Counted from the stretch's first letter, positions 35,245-46,870 are shown. The stretch: DNA of 64,000 nucleotides from Gambelia wislizenii (GCA_030847615.1 JAUMIR010000001.1:82695501-82759500), one strand, 5' to 3'. Notes: generated by a model not told the origin, from the sequence alone. Translations and numbers: made by a program.

Positions 35245-36945
35245 TGGTTGTGTTCTTCAGTAACACCTTCTTTGCCTCAGTGTTTTCAGAAAAGGAAAAC
35301 AGTGACCAACCTGAGGATAATGGAACAGAGGACACAATAGGGGAAATCTAGCACAGAATAAACAAAGAGGTAGTACAGAAATACCTTCTTAATCTAAATG
35401 AATTTAAATCTCCAGGACCAGATGATCTACATCCAAGAGTATTAAAAGAGCTGGCAAATGTGATCTCAGAGGCATTGGCAATAATCTTTGAGAACTTCTG
35501 GAGAACAGGAGAAGTCCCAGCAGACTGGAGGAGGGCAACCATTATCCCCATCTTCAAAAAGGGGAAAAAAGAGGATCCCAACAATTATCGTCCAGTTAGT
35601 CTGACATCAATACCAGGGAAGATTCTAGAGCAGATCATTAAACAGAGAGTCTGTGAACATTTAGAAGGCAATGCCATAATCACAAAAAGTCAACATGGGT
35701 TTCAGAGAAACAAGTCATGCCAGACTCATCTGATCTCTTTTTTTGGTAAAGTTACCAGCTTGGTAGATGAAGGCAGCACTGTGGATATTGTATACCTTGA
35801 TTTCAGTAAGGCCTTTGACAAGGTTCCCCATGACATTCTTGCAAACAAGCTTGTAAAATGTGGGCTAGACAAGTTAACTGTTCAATGGATTTGTAATTGG
35901 TTGACCAGACGAACCCAAAGGGTGCTCAGCAGTGGCCCTCTTCATCTTGGAAAGATGTGACCAGTGGGGTGCCATAGGGTTCTGTCCTGGGCCCGTTGCT
36001 ATTCAACATCTTTATCAGTGACTTGGATGAGGGAATTAGGGGCATACTTATCAAATTTGCAGATGACACCAAATTAGGAGGAGTAGCTAATACCCTAGAG
36101 GACAGGATCAAAATTCAAAATGACCTGGATAGACTGGAGAGCTGGGCCAAAGCTAACAAAATGAAATTCAATATGGAGAAATGTAAAGTACTGCACTTAG
36201 GGCGGAAAAATGAAATGCATAGATATAGGATGGGGGAAACCTGGCTGAATGAGACTACGTGGGAAAGGGATCTAGGAGTCCTAGTAGATTACAAGTTGAA
36301 CATGAGTCAACAGTGTGATGCGGCAGCTAAAAAGGCCAATGCGATTTTGGGCTGCATCAATAGAAGTATAGTGTCTAGATCAAGGGAAGTAATAGTGCCA
36401 CTCTATTCTGCCTTGGTCAGGCCTCACCTAGTATACTGTGTCCAGTTCTGGGCACCACAATTCAAAAGGGATATTGACAAATTGGAGCATGTGCAGAGGA
36501 GGGCGACTAAAATGGTGAAAGGTCTGGAAACCATGCCTTATGAGGAGAGACTTAGGGAGCTGGGTATGTTTAGCCTGGAAAAAAGATAGTTAAGAGGCAA
36601 TATGATAGCCCTGTTTAAGTATTTGAAGGGGTGTCACATTGAGGATTGAGCAGGCTTGTTTTCTGCTGCTCTAGAGATTGGAACACGGAGCAATGGATGC
36701 AAGCTCCAGGAACAGAGATTCCACCTCAACATTAGGAGGAACTTTTTGACAGTAACATCTGTTCGGCAGTGGAACACACTCCCTCGGAACATGGTGGGGT
36801 CTCCTTCCTTGGAGGTCTTTAAACAGAGGCTAGATGGCCATCTGTCAGGGATGCTTTGATTGTGGTTTCCTGCATGGCAGGGGGTTGGACTGGATGCCCC
36901 TCGTGGTCTCTTCCAACTCTACAATTCTATGATTCTATGATTCTA
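35245..36945 (+). pseudogene. CR1 LINE with most of the RT domain, disrupted
   Basis: The longest CR1 here. RT order: FKSPGPDDLHPRVLKEL fingers block near 35400, DWRRATIIPIFKKG near 35527, NYRPVSLTS near 35582, YLDFSKAFDKVPH near 35795, then a frameshift around 35935-35960 where the TSGVPQGSVLGP motif falls. FADDTKL follows at about 36054 in the next frame. TAG at 36587-36589 replaces an arginine codon, and TGA near 36646 replaces a tryptophan or similar codon. The frame then runs to the CR1 stop near 36859, the UTR and the ATTCTATG tail (36926-36947). The endonuclease is missing (5' truncation). Confidence 0.92.
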
Positions 36946-36992
36946 TGAACATCTAAACTCTATATTGGTGATGCATTTGGCAGTGTAATAGG

Positions 36993-37036
36993 AATTTTAT
37001 TTTATTTTATTTTATTTTATTTTATTTTATTTTATT
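36993..37036 (+). repeat. (ATTTT)n microsatellite
   Basis: About eight to nine ATTTT units in repeat X copy 1. At the matching place copy 2 (about 37373-37392) has only GATTGATTTGATTTATAT, so the expansion followed the duplication. Confidence 0.9.
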
Positions 37037-37119
37037 TATATCACTTGGTGTATAATGGCTGTTTGGGTCTGTTCCAATTCTATGAGATTTTATGAAAGCA
37101 TTGAGGAGGAAAGCATTTT

Positions 37120-37372
37120 GAGCAGCTCCATCCGATTATAGAGTGGACTTCCCAAAATCTATCTAGTTTTGCACCTTTTCCTGCAGTTCTTTTTACCTTG
37201 TTGGAGCGTGGTTTGTTGAGATCTATGTCACCAATGCCACCATTTCATGGTCTCTGGAGAGGCCAAGGACTAGACTATCTTCTTCAAGGGAGAAGTGTGG
37301 GGCAGAAGGGGGCCCCTGTTTTCAAAAACATCTAAACATTCCTGTGATGTGTTTGGCAGTATATCAGGGATG
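37120..37372 (+). repeat. Repeat X, copy 2
   Basis: Uninterrupted counterpart of the unit at 35090-35244 plus 36946-36990. It spans CAAAATCTAT, CACCATTTCATGGTCTCTGG and AACATCTAAACATTCC to TTTGGCAGTATA. It lacks the CR1 insertion. Confidence 0.6.
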
Positions 37373-37821
37373 GATTGATTTGATTTATATCTCACCTTTT
37401 TATCAACACAGGACAGAGTGGCTTGCAATACACTTTAAAATAAAACTGTGAAAACAATATGTGGTACAAAAATCAAAAAGTGTTAAGACAATTAAAACAT
37501 TAGTTTAAAACAATTAAACACATTAAGAACATATTGCATTTAAAAAAAACGCACATCGTTCTACCCCAACCAGTTAAAGGCTGAAGAGCTGTTTAAATAA
37601 GAAGTCTTCACCTGCTGATGAAAAGAGAGCAGAAAGGGGGCCAGCTGAGCCACCCTTGGGAGGGAGTTCCATAGCCCAAGATTAGCTACTGAGATGACTC
37701 TCTCCTGTGTCCTCACCAGACAAGGCTGTGAGGGTAGTGGGATGGAAAGAAAGGACTCCCACAAAGATCAGTCAGACTCATGTGGAGATGTATAACTGGT
37801 ACTGAATTGTGCCTTAAAATA

Positions 37822-38475
37822 CAGTAGGATCCCCATATCCACAGGGGCCAGTTCCCGGATTTACCACGGATACCGGGAACTGCGGATATCAGTGAACACC
37901 ATTGAAAATAATGGGACTTCTGTGTGAAGTCAAAGGCTTTCATGGCCGACATCCATAGATTTTCCTTGGGTTTTTTTGCGGGCTGCGAGGCCATGTTCTG
38001 GAAGAGTTTATTTTTGATGTTTCACCTGCATCTGTGGCTGCCATCTTCAGAGAATGGTTGGGTAAGTGTGTGTGTGAGGTTTATATACTGTGAACCCCTG
38101 TTGGGGAAGATATGTAAATTTGTGTATTTGAATGGCTAATTTCTGGGTGGAGATATGCAAGGAACATTAGTGTCTGTTTGGCTAATGGTTGGTTAATGGA
38201 TCATTCTCTGAAGGTGCCAGCCACAGATGCAGGCGAAACATCAGAAATAAACTCTTCCAGAACACCGCCTCACAGCCTGGAAAAAAAACCAAGGGAAATC
38301 AATGGGACCTCTGGTTTAAAATACCATAGAGTTCTCTTGGAGGACCTAGAAAATGTCTAGAGAGGATACCTCTCTAGGCATTTTCTAGGAAGACTTTATT
38401 GAATGTGTTCTGTTTTGTGTCCCACAGATAACTGAAACCATGGCTATTGGTTCCACAGATATGGGGGTCCTACTG
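37822..38475 (+). mobile_element. pogo/Tigger-like MITE inside L2, itself interrupted
   Basis: Ends CAGTAGGATCCCCATATCCA and, at the right, TGGGGGTCCTACTG. Flanks are TA (37820-37821) and TG (38476-38477). Removing 37923-38294 leaves an element colinear with the complete copy at 10331-10575 (ACCTAGAAAATG, TTTTCTAGGAAGACT). Confidence 0.85.
37923..38294 (+). mobile_element. Family P inverted-repeat element inside the MITE, with long TSD
   Basis: The MITE text GAAAATAATGGGACTTCTG (37904-37922) recurs as GAAATCAATGGGACCTCTG at 38295-38313, a target duplication of about 15-19 bp with three changes. The insertion carries arms CGAGGCCATGTTCTGGAAGA and TCTTCCAGAACACCGCCTCA, plus CACCTGCATCTGTGGCTG paired with CAGCCACAGATGCAGGCG. 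The loop is about 180 bp. Long duplications occur with target-primed elements such as LINEs and Penelope-like elements; that assignment is inference. Confidence 0.75.
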
Positions 38476-38560
38476 TGGACCAGTAGCCAATGAAACTGTC
38501 TCAGTAAAGGGGTTATATGCTCCCTATAACTATAAACCTCTAAAAGGGATAAGGAATAAT

Positions 38561-39282
38561 TATGTGCAGGTAGATGCATGGCATGTACAATGTTCTGTGA
38601 ATCTCTTAAAATTACTATATCTGCTTTTTAAAAAAGATATTTTTCTTCAATTGGCATTGTAAGAAAGAGCTATTTTGTTACTTGCTTACAAAGCTAGGCA
38701 TGAAATTGCAACCATACAAAATGATTGCCTGAATGTTAATGTCCTCCAAATAGTATGTTCCTATTGGGAAATCCAGCACAGCTGAGGTCCATAGGCTTTC
38801 AGCAATAGACAATGAAAACAGATTGTTAAGGTGTCTAGACAAATACAATTATTTCAGTAACTTGAAAGAATATTGATATATCCTGAGACCCAGGTGTTTT
38901 TCTCACCCCCCCTTCTCTGCCACTCTTCCATTTCTCCCTAAGCTGCTGTCTCTGGACAGAAAACTCATCTATCTTCCCTTGAATGTAGTATAATACAATA
39001 TTGCCTGAAAGATGGCATGGCTAGGAAAAGGTCTTTCATTTCTATAACCTGAATTCAAAGGAAGACCTATATAGCTTCTTTTCTTATCTGAGTTTCTAGA
39101 TATTACAAGATCCTCTCTAATAAAAATTTAAAGTAGTTTGAAGGTCTCTGAAAATAACAACAACAAAAAAGCTAAAGTGGTATATTTTTCAGAATGAATA
39201 GAGTATATTCATAGCATTTTTAAAAGTTTTTTTTTAATTTAATGACAGGACCAAGATATCAGATTTCAGTTAGAGAGACAAA
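38561..39282. other. No recognised feature
   Basis: AT-rich spacer. No gene or named repeat. Confidence 0.4.
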
Positions 39283-39960
39283 GGACATTATCAGACACAT
39301 CAAATACGGTGTCATAACGATGCCACATAAACACACGAAAGGGCACGCATACCAGATGACATTGCCCTTTCATGTTTATGTCATGTCAAAAACACATCCT
39401 ATTTTATTGACAGCTTAAGCCATCAATAGATCTCCCCTAGCGCTTTTGTGCTAGCATTGCTGGCATTTGAATCTACGTGCTATTGTAATGACGTGAATAC
39501 AGTGTCAATGGACGGTCCAGCCAGAACACTTCCAAGTGAGATCCCAACATCCAGGTAGGTGACACGCTATTTATGACCCTCCCAAGGTTACTTGTAAGTT
39601 GTTTAGTGTGTTTTCATGCTTTTTAAAACGTTTGGAGTGTTATTTTTGCTTTTATCTTTGAATTTCCCATGCTATGTATTCTCACAAGAATACGCGGGAT
39701 TTCAAACAAGGAAGTGAACGGAGCTCCATTCACTCCTCCATCATTGCCCGGGAAGCCTTTTGCTGGGACAGAAGGTAAGTGTGGCATGGGGAGTTCTTTT
39801 GCCAGCATAAAAATGGCAAAGTTATGCCAGCAAAAGAATGGGGTTGGGGGCGGGTTGGATAAAGTCCAAAGAGTTTTCAACAGCAGAAAGTTGTTTTCTC
39901 CCATTAAAAAAGTAGTGTTTAAAAGTGTTTATTGTTTCTTTTACAATATTTAATTAAAAA
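39283..39960 (+). mobile_element. Non-autonomous DNA transposon, family B copy 2
   Basis: Begins GGACATTATCAGACACATCA. It aligns with the reverse complement of 153-747 through shared blocks (CCAGAACACTTCCA, ACATCCAGGTA, GGAAGTGAA-GGAG-TCCATT, CTGGGACAG). The right terminus is not recognisable, so the end given is where similarity fades. The 94-codon frame within it is matched only by a drifted frame in copy 1, so I do not regard it as coding. Confidence 0.6.
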
Positions 39961-40027
39961 CAGGATTCTGGTTCAACACAGCACTTGTTAAATAGTTGGA
40001 ACAGCTTGCATATTTTTTTAAATTTAA

Positions 40028-40540
40028 CTCACCCCAGAATATTGTGTCCTGTTGTGGGCACTGCATATCAAGAAGGATATTGACAAGCTGGAATGTTTCC
40101 AGGAGAGGGTAACTAAGATGGTCTAACGTCTGAGAACCTTTGGAACCTGTGGAATGGTTTAGGAAGCTGGATAAATTTACCTAGGAGAAGAGATTATTCA
40201 GAAGTGATTCTATAGCCATTTTAAAATATTTGGAGTTATGTCATGTGGAAGATGGAGTGTGTTTGTTTGCTACTGCTCTGGAGAAGAGCACATGAACCAA
40301 TGGATTCAAATTTTTAAGAGAGATTCCATGTACATTTTAGAAAGTACCTCTTGACTAGAAGAGTTGTTCAACAATGGAACAGACTGCCTCAGAGATTATG
40401 GGCTCTCCTTCTTTGGAGGTTTTAAAGAAGGGGTAGATTACCATATTTTAGGAGTGCTTTAATCATTTATTTCTGCATAGCAAGGGTTTGGATTGGATAG
40501 TACTTATGGGCCCCTACAACTCTTATGATTCTATAATGCT
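40028..40540 (+). pseudogene. Old CR1 3' fragment
   Basis: Recognisable CR1 C-terminal coding blocks (AAGGATATTGACAAGCTGGA, GAGAGGGTAACTAAGATGGT, CTTTGGAGGTTTTAAAGAAG) and an eroded tail CTTATGATTCTATAATG. It has many stops and indels and is clearly older than the copies at 2632, 19122 and 35245. Confidence 0.85.
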
Positions 40541-41132
40541 ACAATTCAAGTTTAATCAGGAAGATGCCATTTACTTGCCCCCATTATCCAGAACTCAGCT
40601 AAGAAAGTTCACGGTGCTTTTTGACTAGGAAAGGGAAAATGCACATGCTAGACACATTTGCATGAGCTATTCTCCATTCATGAGTTATTTTTTATTGTAT
40701 CCCTATATGGTTAAAAATTCTTCCTATTGCCCTTATAGAGTAGAACATAAAGAGAGACACAGTCCAAAATTGGGATCTAAGAAACATTTGCCAGTTTTTC
40801 AATGGGACATGATGTCTCTACATAACAACGAATCAACAACCTTTGTGAGATTTTCTCTTCCTTCATGAGAGTGAGACAATATGCACTTTTTTCCCCATCA
40901 AGGACTCTTCAAATTGTGCAAGAAGTTCTGTCTAAACCCAGGCTTTTTTCTTTGTGAGACAATGCACACACACACACACACATACACACACACACACGTA
41001 CACACGTACACACAGAGAGAGGGGAGGGCAAAGAAAGATACACGTATAGGTTAAAAAAAAAAAGGACCAATAAGCCATTCGATGCTTCTACATGTTATAA
41101 GGCTATGCAATAAGGCAGCAGCAATTGTGGTT
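40541..41132. repeat. Spacer with (CA)n microsatellite
   Basis: A CA run at about 40963-41012 interrupted by TACACACG variants. Nothing else is recognised. Confidence 0.6.
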
Positions 41133-42057
41133 TGTTACATGCCCTGACACTGCCTCCCTGCCAATAACTCATTAATTGGCAATATTTCATAATTTGGCTT
41201 ATATAGGCACTTCATGATGTTAGCAGTCAACCAGGACAGCCCAAATATGGGACTAGTGGAAGTTTGCTTAAAATCTAAGAAGAGGTCTTGGAAATTTCCC
41301 AAACTTGGACATGCCTGGAAAGCAATTATGTGGAGCCCCTCAGACTGTAGTTAGGGTGGAATTTGCTAATTCTCCTGGATGCACATGTCAGTGAGTCATA
41401 TGTTAAAACTATCAAGTGGCCAGAACACCCATTATTCTGCAAAGGTGTTTCTTAACACCTTGCCTGTCCAACAATAGAAAGTTGCCTGAAAACCCATCAG
41501 TCTTAATGTTTCAACCATTAATGTCCATTAACAAAGCTGGAGCTTCCATTTTCTAATTGTGGGAAACACACTCAAACATTGTCTTCTACTAGTAACACCC
41601 CTTAAAGGTAAATATTGAGTATAAATATTACCCCCAAACACAGCCAAAGTGTGCACAGCTCCTCCCACCTTGTCACTTGCCAGTTTGTGTGTGACCCTCA
41701 GATCAACATCTGAGTCCTTCTCTGCTGCACGAATCTCTGCTTGTTGGACAGGTATAGTATAGCACATCAACCCAAACTTTATTTCTCTATCCCAATACTT
41801 CCTACTTTTTTCAATAGTCTTGTGTGATTGCTTGAAGCATGAGTGTACATGTGAATGGTTCTGTGATTATTTTTCAATAAAAAACATTTTATTTTACCTC
41901 CTGGCTTGGAGTCTCGTCAGTGAGTACCAGTATACATAGATCAAAAGATCCCATAGTTGCCCAGCGTCTTATTGCCATATTGAGCTAATTAAAATTCCCC
42001 ACATTAATATCTTTACATGAGTGGGTTCTTCCTGGACTCCACACAATTTGCTTAACA
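41133..42057 (+). mobile_element. Solo LTR, copy 4
   Basis: Runs TGTTACATGCCCTGACA to TTGCTTAACA with the family's TATAAATATTACC near 41620, CAATAAAAAACATTTTATTT near 41874 and AATTAAAATTCCCC. Flanks GGTT and CTGA do not match, unlike the other three copies, so an inter-element recombination or flank mutation is possible. No retroviral genes adjoin it. Confidence 0.8.
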
Positions 42058-43264
42058 CTGAAAAGGGGGAAGGTTGCAAATGCAAATACTCTTTGAACCT
42101 GCTACTCCCAAAATAAACAAAAAACCCTTGTTGCTGTCTCATCTTGAGGAGAAAGGACAAAAATAAGATTTTATTTTGTCACAAACAAGAATGGGATAAG
42201 TAAAAATTTACATCCCTAATCTGAATCATTTGAAGATGGGGACTGCTCTCCCTTCAATAAATTGTTCCCTTGTTTTCTACACCAAGACATCTCATGGATT
42301 AAGTATGGTATAACACCAATATTCAGTAAAAATCTTCAGTTAAGCATCTCCTCTCAACACTATGAACTATAATACACTTTTGCAAGCCAACCAAAATAAG
42401 GCTATTTCACAACATTTCCAGAAAACTCAAAATGTCTTCTTTTTCAAGGTTACTCAACTTGACCAAGGAGAGATTGCTAGATGAGTCCTTCCCCTTCCAC
42501 AGCCCAGTAGAAGCATTATAAGTTATCAGATTTTGAGTGTCAGTGAAAAGCAACATTACCATTCTTAGCCATAATCTCTTTGCCTATCAATCAAAATCAA
42601 CTTCTTGAACTGCATTTAGCTCAAGAATTGTATTATCTAAAAATGAAAGATTTGAAGACTTTTTTTTTTTTACAAAGTTTGTTTTGATTTTAGTTTCACC
42701 ATGAACTCCTCTATTTGCTGTGTTCACATCTCCTTGGTCACTTTTTATGAGGGGGCAGAATTCTTATTTGGGGGCAACACGGTTATTTTACCCTCCTCAG
42801 TAGCTACACCCCCACCTGATGGGAAGCTGGGGAGTACCATGCCTCTGGTTGTAGCAGTATAAAGATGAGGAGAATGGATTGACCAAAGACTTCTTGAGCC
42901 AGAACAGCATGTCTAAAAGAGAATAACAAGCTAACAAGATTCTCTGGCTAAAGTTCCTGGATGCTGTGAGCATGATTTTAGGTCAGACTTCAGAGATTTT
43001 AGCTTAATGCAGTCAGGCAAAGCCTAGCCACTGATTTCAGATTTTTCAATGGGGGTACCCACGAGCAGTGTGGCAGTGAGCTTTTGACAGAAACGAAGCC
43101 AGCACACCAATTTTTCCTCTAGACAGGGGCGGTTTAAGGAATTTTTTGGGAGGCTGCAATGCTTTATTTTGTGGGGGGCATATGTTATCTCAGGTCAATG
43201 TAACCTAACCTATTCACAGTACAGGATGTTCAGATTACAGTAGGACATCTGTATCCATGGATTA
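42058..43264. other. Mostly unrecognised; MITE end at the right
   Basis: About 1.2 kb without genes. Near 43239-43261 TACAGTAGGACATCTGTATC is a lone pogo-like MITE terminus abutting the L2 tail. Confidence 0.4.
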
Positions 43265-46200
43265 ATAACAACAACAACAACAATAATAATAATATTTATT
43301 TATACCCCGCCCCTCTGCTAAAAACAATTGGGGCAGCTTCCAACAATTAAAACATTGTGATAAAGACTAAAAGCACCACCACCCCACCCTCCCCCATAAA
43401 AAGACATTGAACAATATAAAATTAAAACCATCAAACTAAAATCACATTAAAAACAAATATACACAAAATTAAAAAGGCCAGGAGACGTAGCTCCTGAGGC
43501 CAGGATCTAATCAGGAAAGGCCTGCCGAAAGAGATCCGTCTTTAGTGCTTTTTAAAAGCTACTTAAGCTCATCATCTGATGGATATCGTTCAGCAGGCCA
43601 TTCCATAAATTGGGGGTGATTACCGAAAAGGCCCTTTGGGAGGCTGCAGACAGCCTAGATTTTTGTGGCTGAAGCAAATTCCTCCCAGAGGACTGGAGTG
43701 CATGGGGAGGATTGTATGGGAGGGGGCGGTTTTGAAAATAAGTTGGACCCAAGCCATTTAGGGCTTTAAAGGTAATAACTAACACCGTATACTGGGCCCG
43801 GAAACTGATTTTTTTTAATTTAGTTAGTTATATCCCGCTCTTCAGCCACAAGGCTATCAGAGTGGCTTACAAATTGTTTTAAGCAATAGCTATGTACACA
43901 TCTACACTGCATTAAACAGTTTCCAATGTGTGTTAGCTAATTGCCCCCACAAGCTGGGTACTCAATTTACCAATCTACGAAAGGATGGAAGGCTGAGTGA
44001 ACCTTGGAGCCCGCTGGAATTGAACTTGCAACATGGTGGCTTGCAGTACTGGCATTTAACCACTGCGCCACCAGGGATCGGTAGCCAGTGGAGAGATTTC
44101 AATACTGGAGTTATATGGTCTCTCCGAGATGTTCCCAAGACTACTCTGGCTGCCATATTTTGTACCAGCTGAAGTTTCCGGACCAAGTACGAGGGTACCC
44201 CATGTAGAGTGCATCACAGACATCTAGACGAGAGGTTGCTAGTGCGTGCACCACAGTCTCGAGGACTCTTACTTCCAGGAAGGGGTGCAGCTGGCGTATC
44301 AGCTGAAGCTGATAACAAGAGCTCCTTACCGTCGCATTCACCTGACTAGTCATGTGAAGCCATGAATCAAGGAGCACCCCCAGACTGCGAACACAGTCCC
44401 TAACGGAGAGCGTGACCCCGTCCAGTACTGGAGGGTGCAACCCAACTCCTGGTTTCAGGGCCGCTACTGTGAGCATCTCCATTTTGTCCGGATTTAATCT
44501 CAATTTGTTTTTCCTCATCTATCCCATTACTGCTTTAAAACAGTCATTAAGAGGCGAGATGCCATCAGAATACAAGGCCGATGATCAGGACAAGGAGAAA
44601 TAGATCTGGGTCTCATCAGCATACTGATAACACCCAGCCCCATAACTCTGAATAATCTCACCCAGCGGCTTCATATAGATGTTAAACAGCATCGGGGACA
44701 GGATGGCACCCTGCGGAACACCACAAGTAAGCTCCTTTCTGCTGGAGCAGCTGTCCCCAAGCAGCACCCTCTGGGACGTGCCCGAGAGGAAGGACCGGAA
44801 CCACTGAAGCGCAGTGCCTCCAAATCCTAACACACTCAGGCAATCCAAGAGGATGCTATGAGAGGTCTAGAAGAACCAACAGGGACACATTACCCCTGTC
44901 GATGCTTAGACGCAGATCATCGGTCAAGGCAACCATGGCAGTCCCAACTCCAAATCCCGTCCTGAAGCCAGTTTGAATTAGGTCTAGATAATCAGTTTCA
45001 TCCAAGACCACTTGGAGTTGAAGAGCAACTGCCCTCTCGATCATTTTGCTCAAGAATGGTAACATAGAAACCGGCCTATAGTTGTTCATGTCCAGGGGGT
45101 CCAGGGAAGGTTTTTACAGGAGCGGCCTAACCACCCCTTCCTTTAAACGGGATGGAACACACCCTTCCCTGAGGGATACATTGATGATGTCTTGAAGGAA
45201 CACCATCAAGGCACCCCCCCCCCGGATGGCCAGCCATGAAGGGCAAGGATCAAGAGGGCAAGTCGTCTTCCTCACTCTACCAAGTAGCTTGTCCACGTCC
45301 TCGGTACTCATGGATTGAAATTGATCCCGTAAACTTACATCAAAGGAGTTGCTGGACACCTTGTCAATTGTTTCTGTTTTTGTCAAAATACTCGCATCTA
45401 AGTCAGCTCTTATCCGAGAGATTTAATCTGAAAAGTAGTTGTTAAATGTGTCACAGCAGGCCGTTGTTGGGTTAAGCAATGGGTTCTGCGCAGGTATAAC
45501 CTGCGTCATCTCCCTTACCACCCTAAACAGCTCTGCTGGACGGGACTCTGCAGACGCAATACGTGCAGAGGAGAAGGATCTCTGTGCTGCACATATTGCC
45601 TCTCGATAGGACCGAAGAAAGTTCCTATGACGAGTCCTGTTAGATAAGAGTCAAGTTTGCCGCCAGTTGTGCTCTAGTCATTGTCCAACCCGCTTCATTT
45701 TCCTAACCTCTAATGTATACCATGGCTTACGTGTTAGGAGCGGGTTGGAAAGGACGCTTGGGAGCGATCGTGTTGATAGCCGTGGTAAGATCGGTGTTCC
45801 AGGTATTAACCAAAGCTTCGACAGGATCACTGCCTTTACCAACCATTCAACCCTCCAAGGCTTTCTGGAATCCTATTCATTCCATTAGCCTTCATGGGCG
45901 GACCATTCTAATGGGTTCACCACCCCTGGTGGGGCAGGAAGAGACTCTTAGTTCAGTCTTGACCAAGAGATGATCCGTCCATGACAATGCGGTGGTTTTA
46001 ATAACTGCCGCCCACGGATATTCCTGTTCCATACTGAAGACCGCATCGAGGGTATGACCCGCACAATGTGTGGGCCCAATGACCAATTGGGATAGGCCAT
46101 GTTTGTCATGGTTTCCATGAACTCCCAAGCTGCACCAGTCAGATTTGTCAAGCTGGTCTCGAGTGGAATGTTGAAGTCGCTCAGAACCAAAAGTCTTGGC

Positions 46201-46870
46201 AACTCCAACAGCAACTCTGAGACCAGCTGTGTCAGCTTGGTTAGGGAGTCTGCTAGACAATGGGGTGGTCAGTATACTAGCAGAATCCCCAAACTATCCC
46301 TGGTCCTCAGGCTAAGGTACATACACTCAAAGTGGACTGTGTTTTGGACAGGTATCTTGGTCAAGGTCAGTTCTTATAAACCAGAGCCACTCCGCCCCCC
46401 CCCACCCACTTCCCTTCACCTTCTCACTGACAGAATACCCAGCTGGGAGGGCCTATATCCATGTGACAGCGCTATCCTCTCCCAGCCAGATTTCTGTGAA
46501 GCAAGCCAGATTGGCATCCTCATCCAAAAGAAGATCATAAATAATGTTAGTTTTATTCTTAACCGACCTGGCATTAGAGGGGAGCAAAGTAAGGTTCTGT
46601 GGAATGGTTGGTACGCTTCTCAATCCATTTTGGGAAACAGGCTGAACTGAAGGTGGGATAGCTAACAAACAGCAATTCCGCCTTCTTTTATAACATCTGT
46701 TCACTCTGTTCCAACCATACCGCCCTTTTCCCAGCACAACTCCAGTTTCTACCCCCACTCCATTCCTGGCCTCAGCTGACTCCCATTGCAGGCTTGGGTC
46801 TTCCTGGCTGGCATGTTGGTGTTCCTGAGGGATGTCGGAGTGGCTTAAAATGCCAGCCACTCCTGGTCAT
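43265..46870 (-). pseudogene. L2-type LINE with endonuclease and RT regions, near full length, decayed
   Basis: Reading 5' to 3' on the minus strand: EN domain at about 46640-45900 (LLPSNARSVKNKTNIIYDLL and later LSWTDHLLVK), RT fingers (MNNYRPVSMLPFLSKMIERA near 45089), palm VLLDLS then CGVPQGAILSPMLFNIY near 44720, the catalytic box as YADET near 44605 (normally YADDT, so the second aspartate is now Glu), thumb NKLRLNPDKMEML near 44510, C-terminal FSVITPNLWNGL near 43640, and a 3' UTR ending in GGGGCGGGGTATAAATAAAT and ATT/ACA tail at 43267-43300. Frameshifts separate the pieces and a SINE lies at 43805-44078. The L2 5' boundary is uncertain. Confidence 0.88.
43805..44078 (-). repeat. tRNA-derived SINE inserted in L2
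   Basis: Same family as 50537-50815. On the minus strand it has a tRNA-like head (CCTGGTGGCGCAGTGGTTAA, box A), a box B-like GTTCAATTCCAGCG, and the 3' stem AAGCCACTCTGATAGCC then AGAGCGGGATATAA. The L2 text CGGAAACTGA is interrupted by it and resumes TCGGTAGCCAG at 44079. Confidence 0.85.

Larger units (their letters stand above)
37375..38560 (-). pseudogene. L2-type LINE 3' region, split by a nested MITE
   Basis: Antisense L2. The tail-proximal part begins ATTTATATCTCACC near 37382. The coding end is in the frame 37561-37764 on the minus strand (VISVANLGLWNSLPR, then HQQVKTSYLN, as in other L2 C-termini). The L2 text TACTGAATTGTGCCTTAAAA stops at 37819 and resumes at 38476 with ACCAGTAGCCAATGAAACTG, colinear with 44080-44130 in the longer L2. 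It is non-functional. Confidence 0.75.

Noticed and set aside
39669..39953. 94-codon frame with partial similarity to the frame at 55-474
   Set aside because: The shared part comes from nucleotide similarity between two copies of a non-autonomous transposon; the frames drift and have no protein domain.
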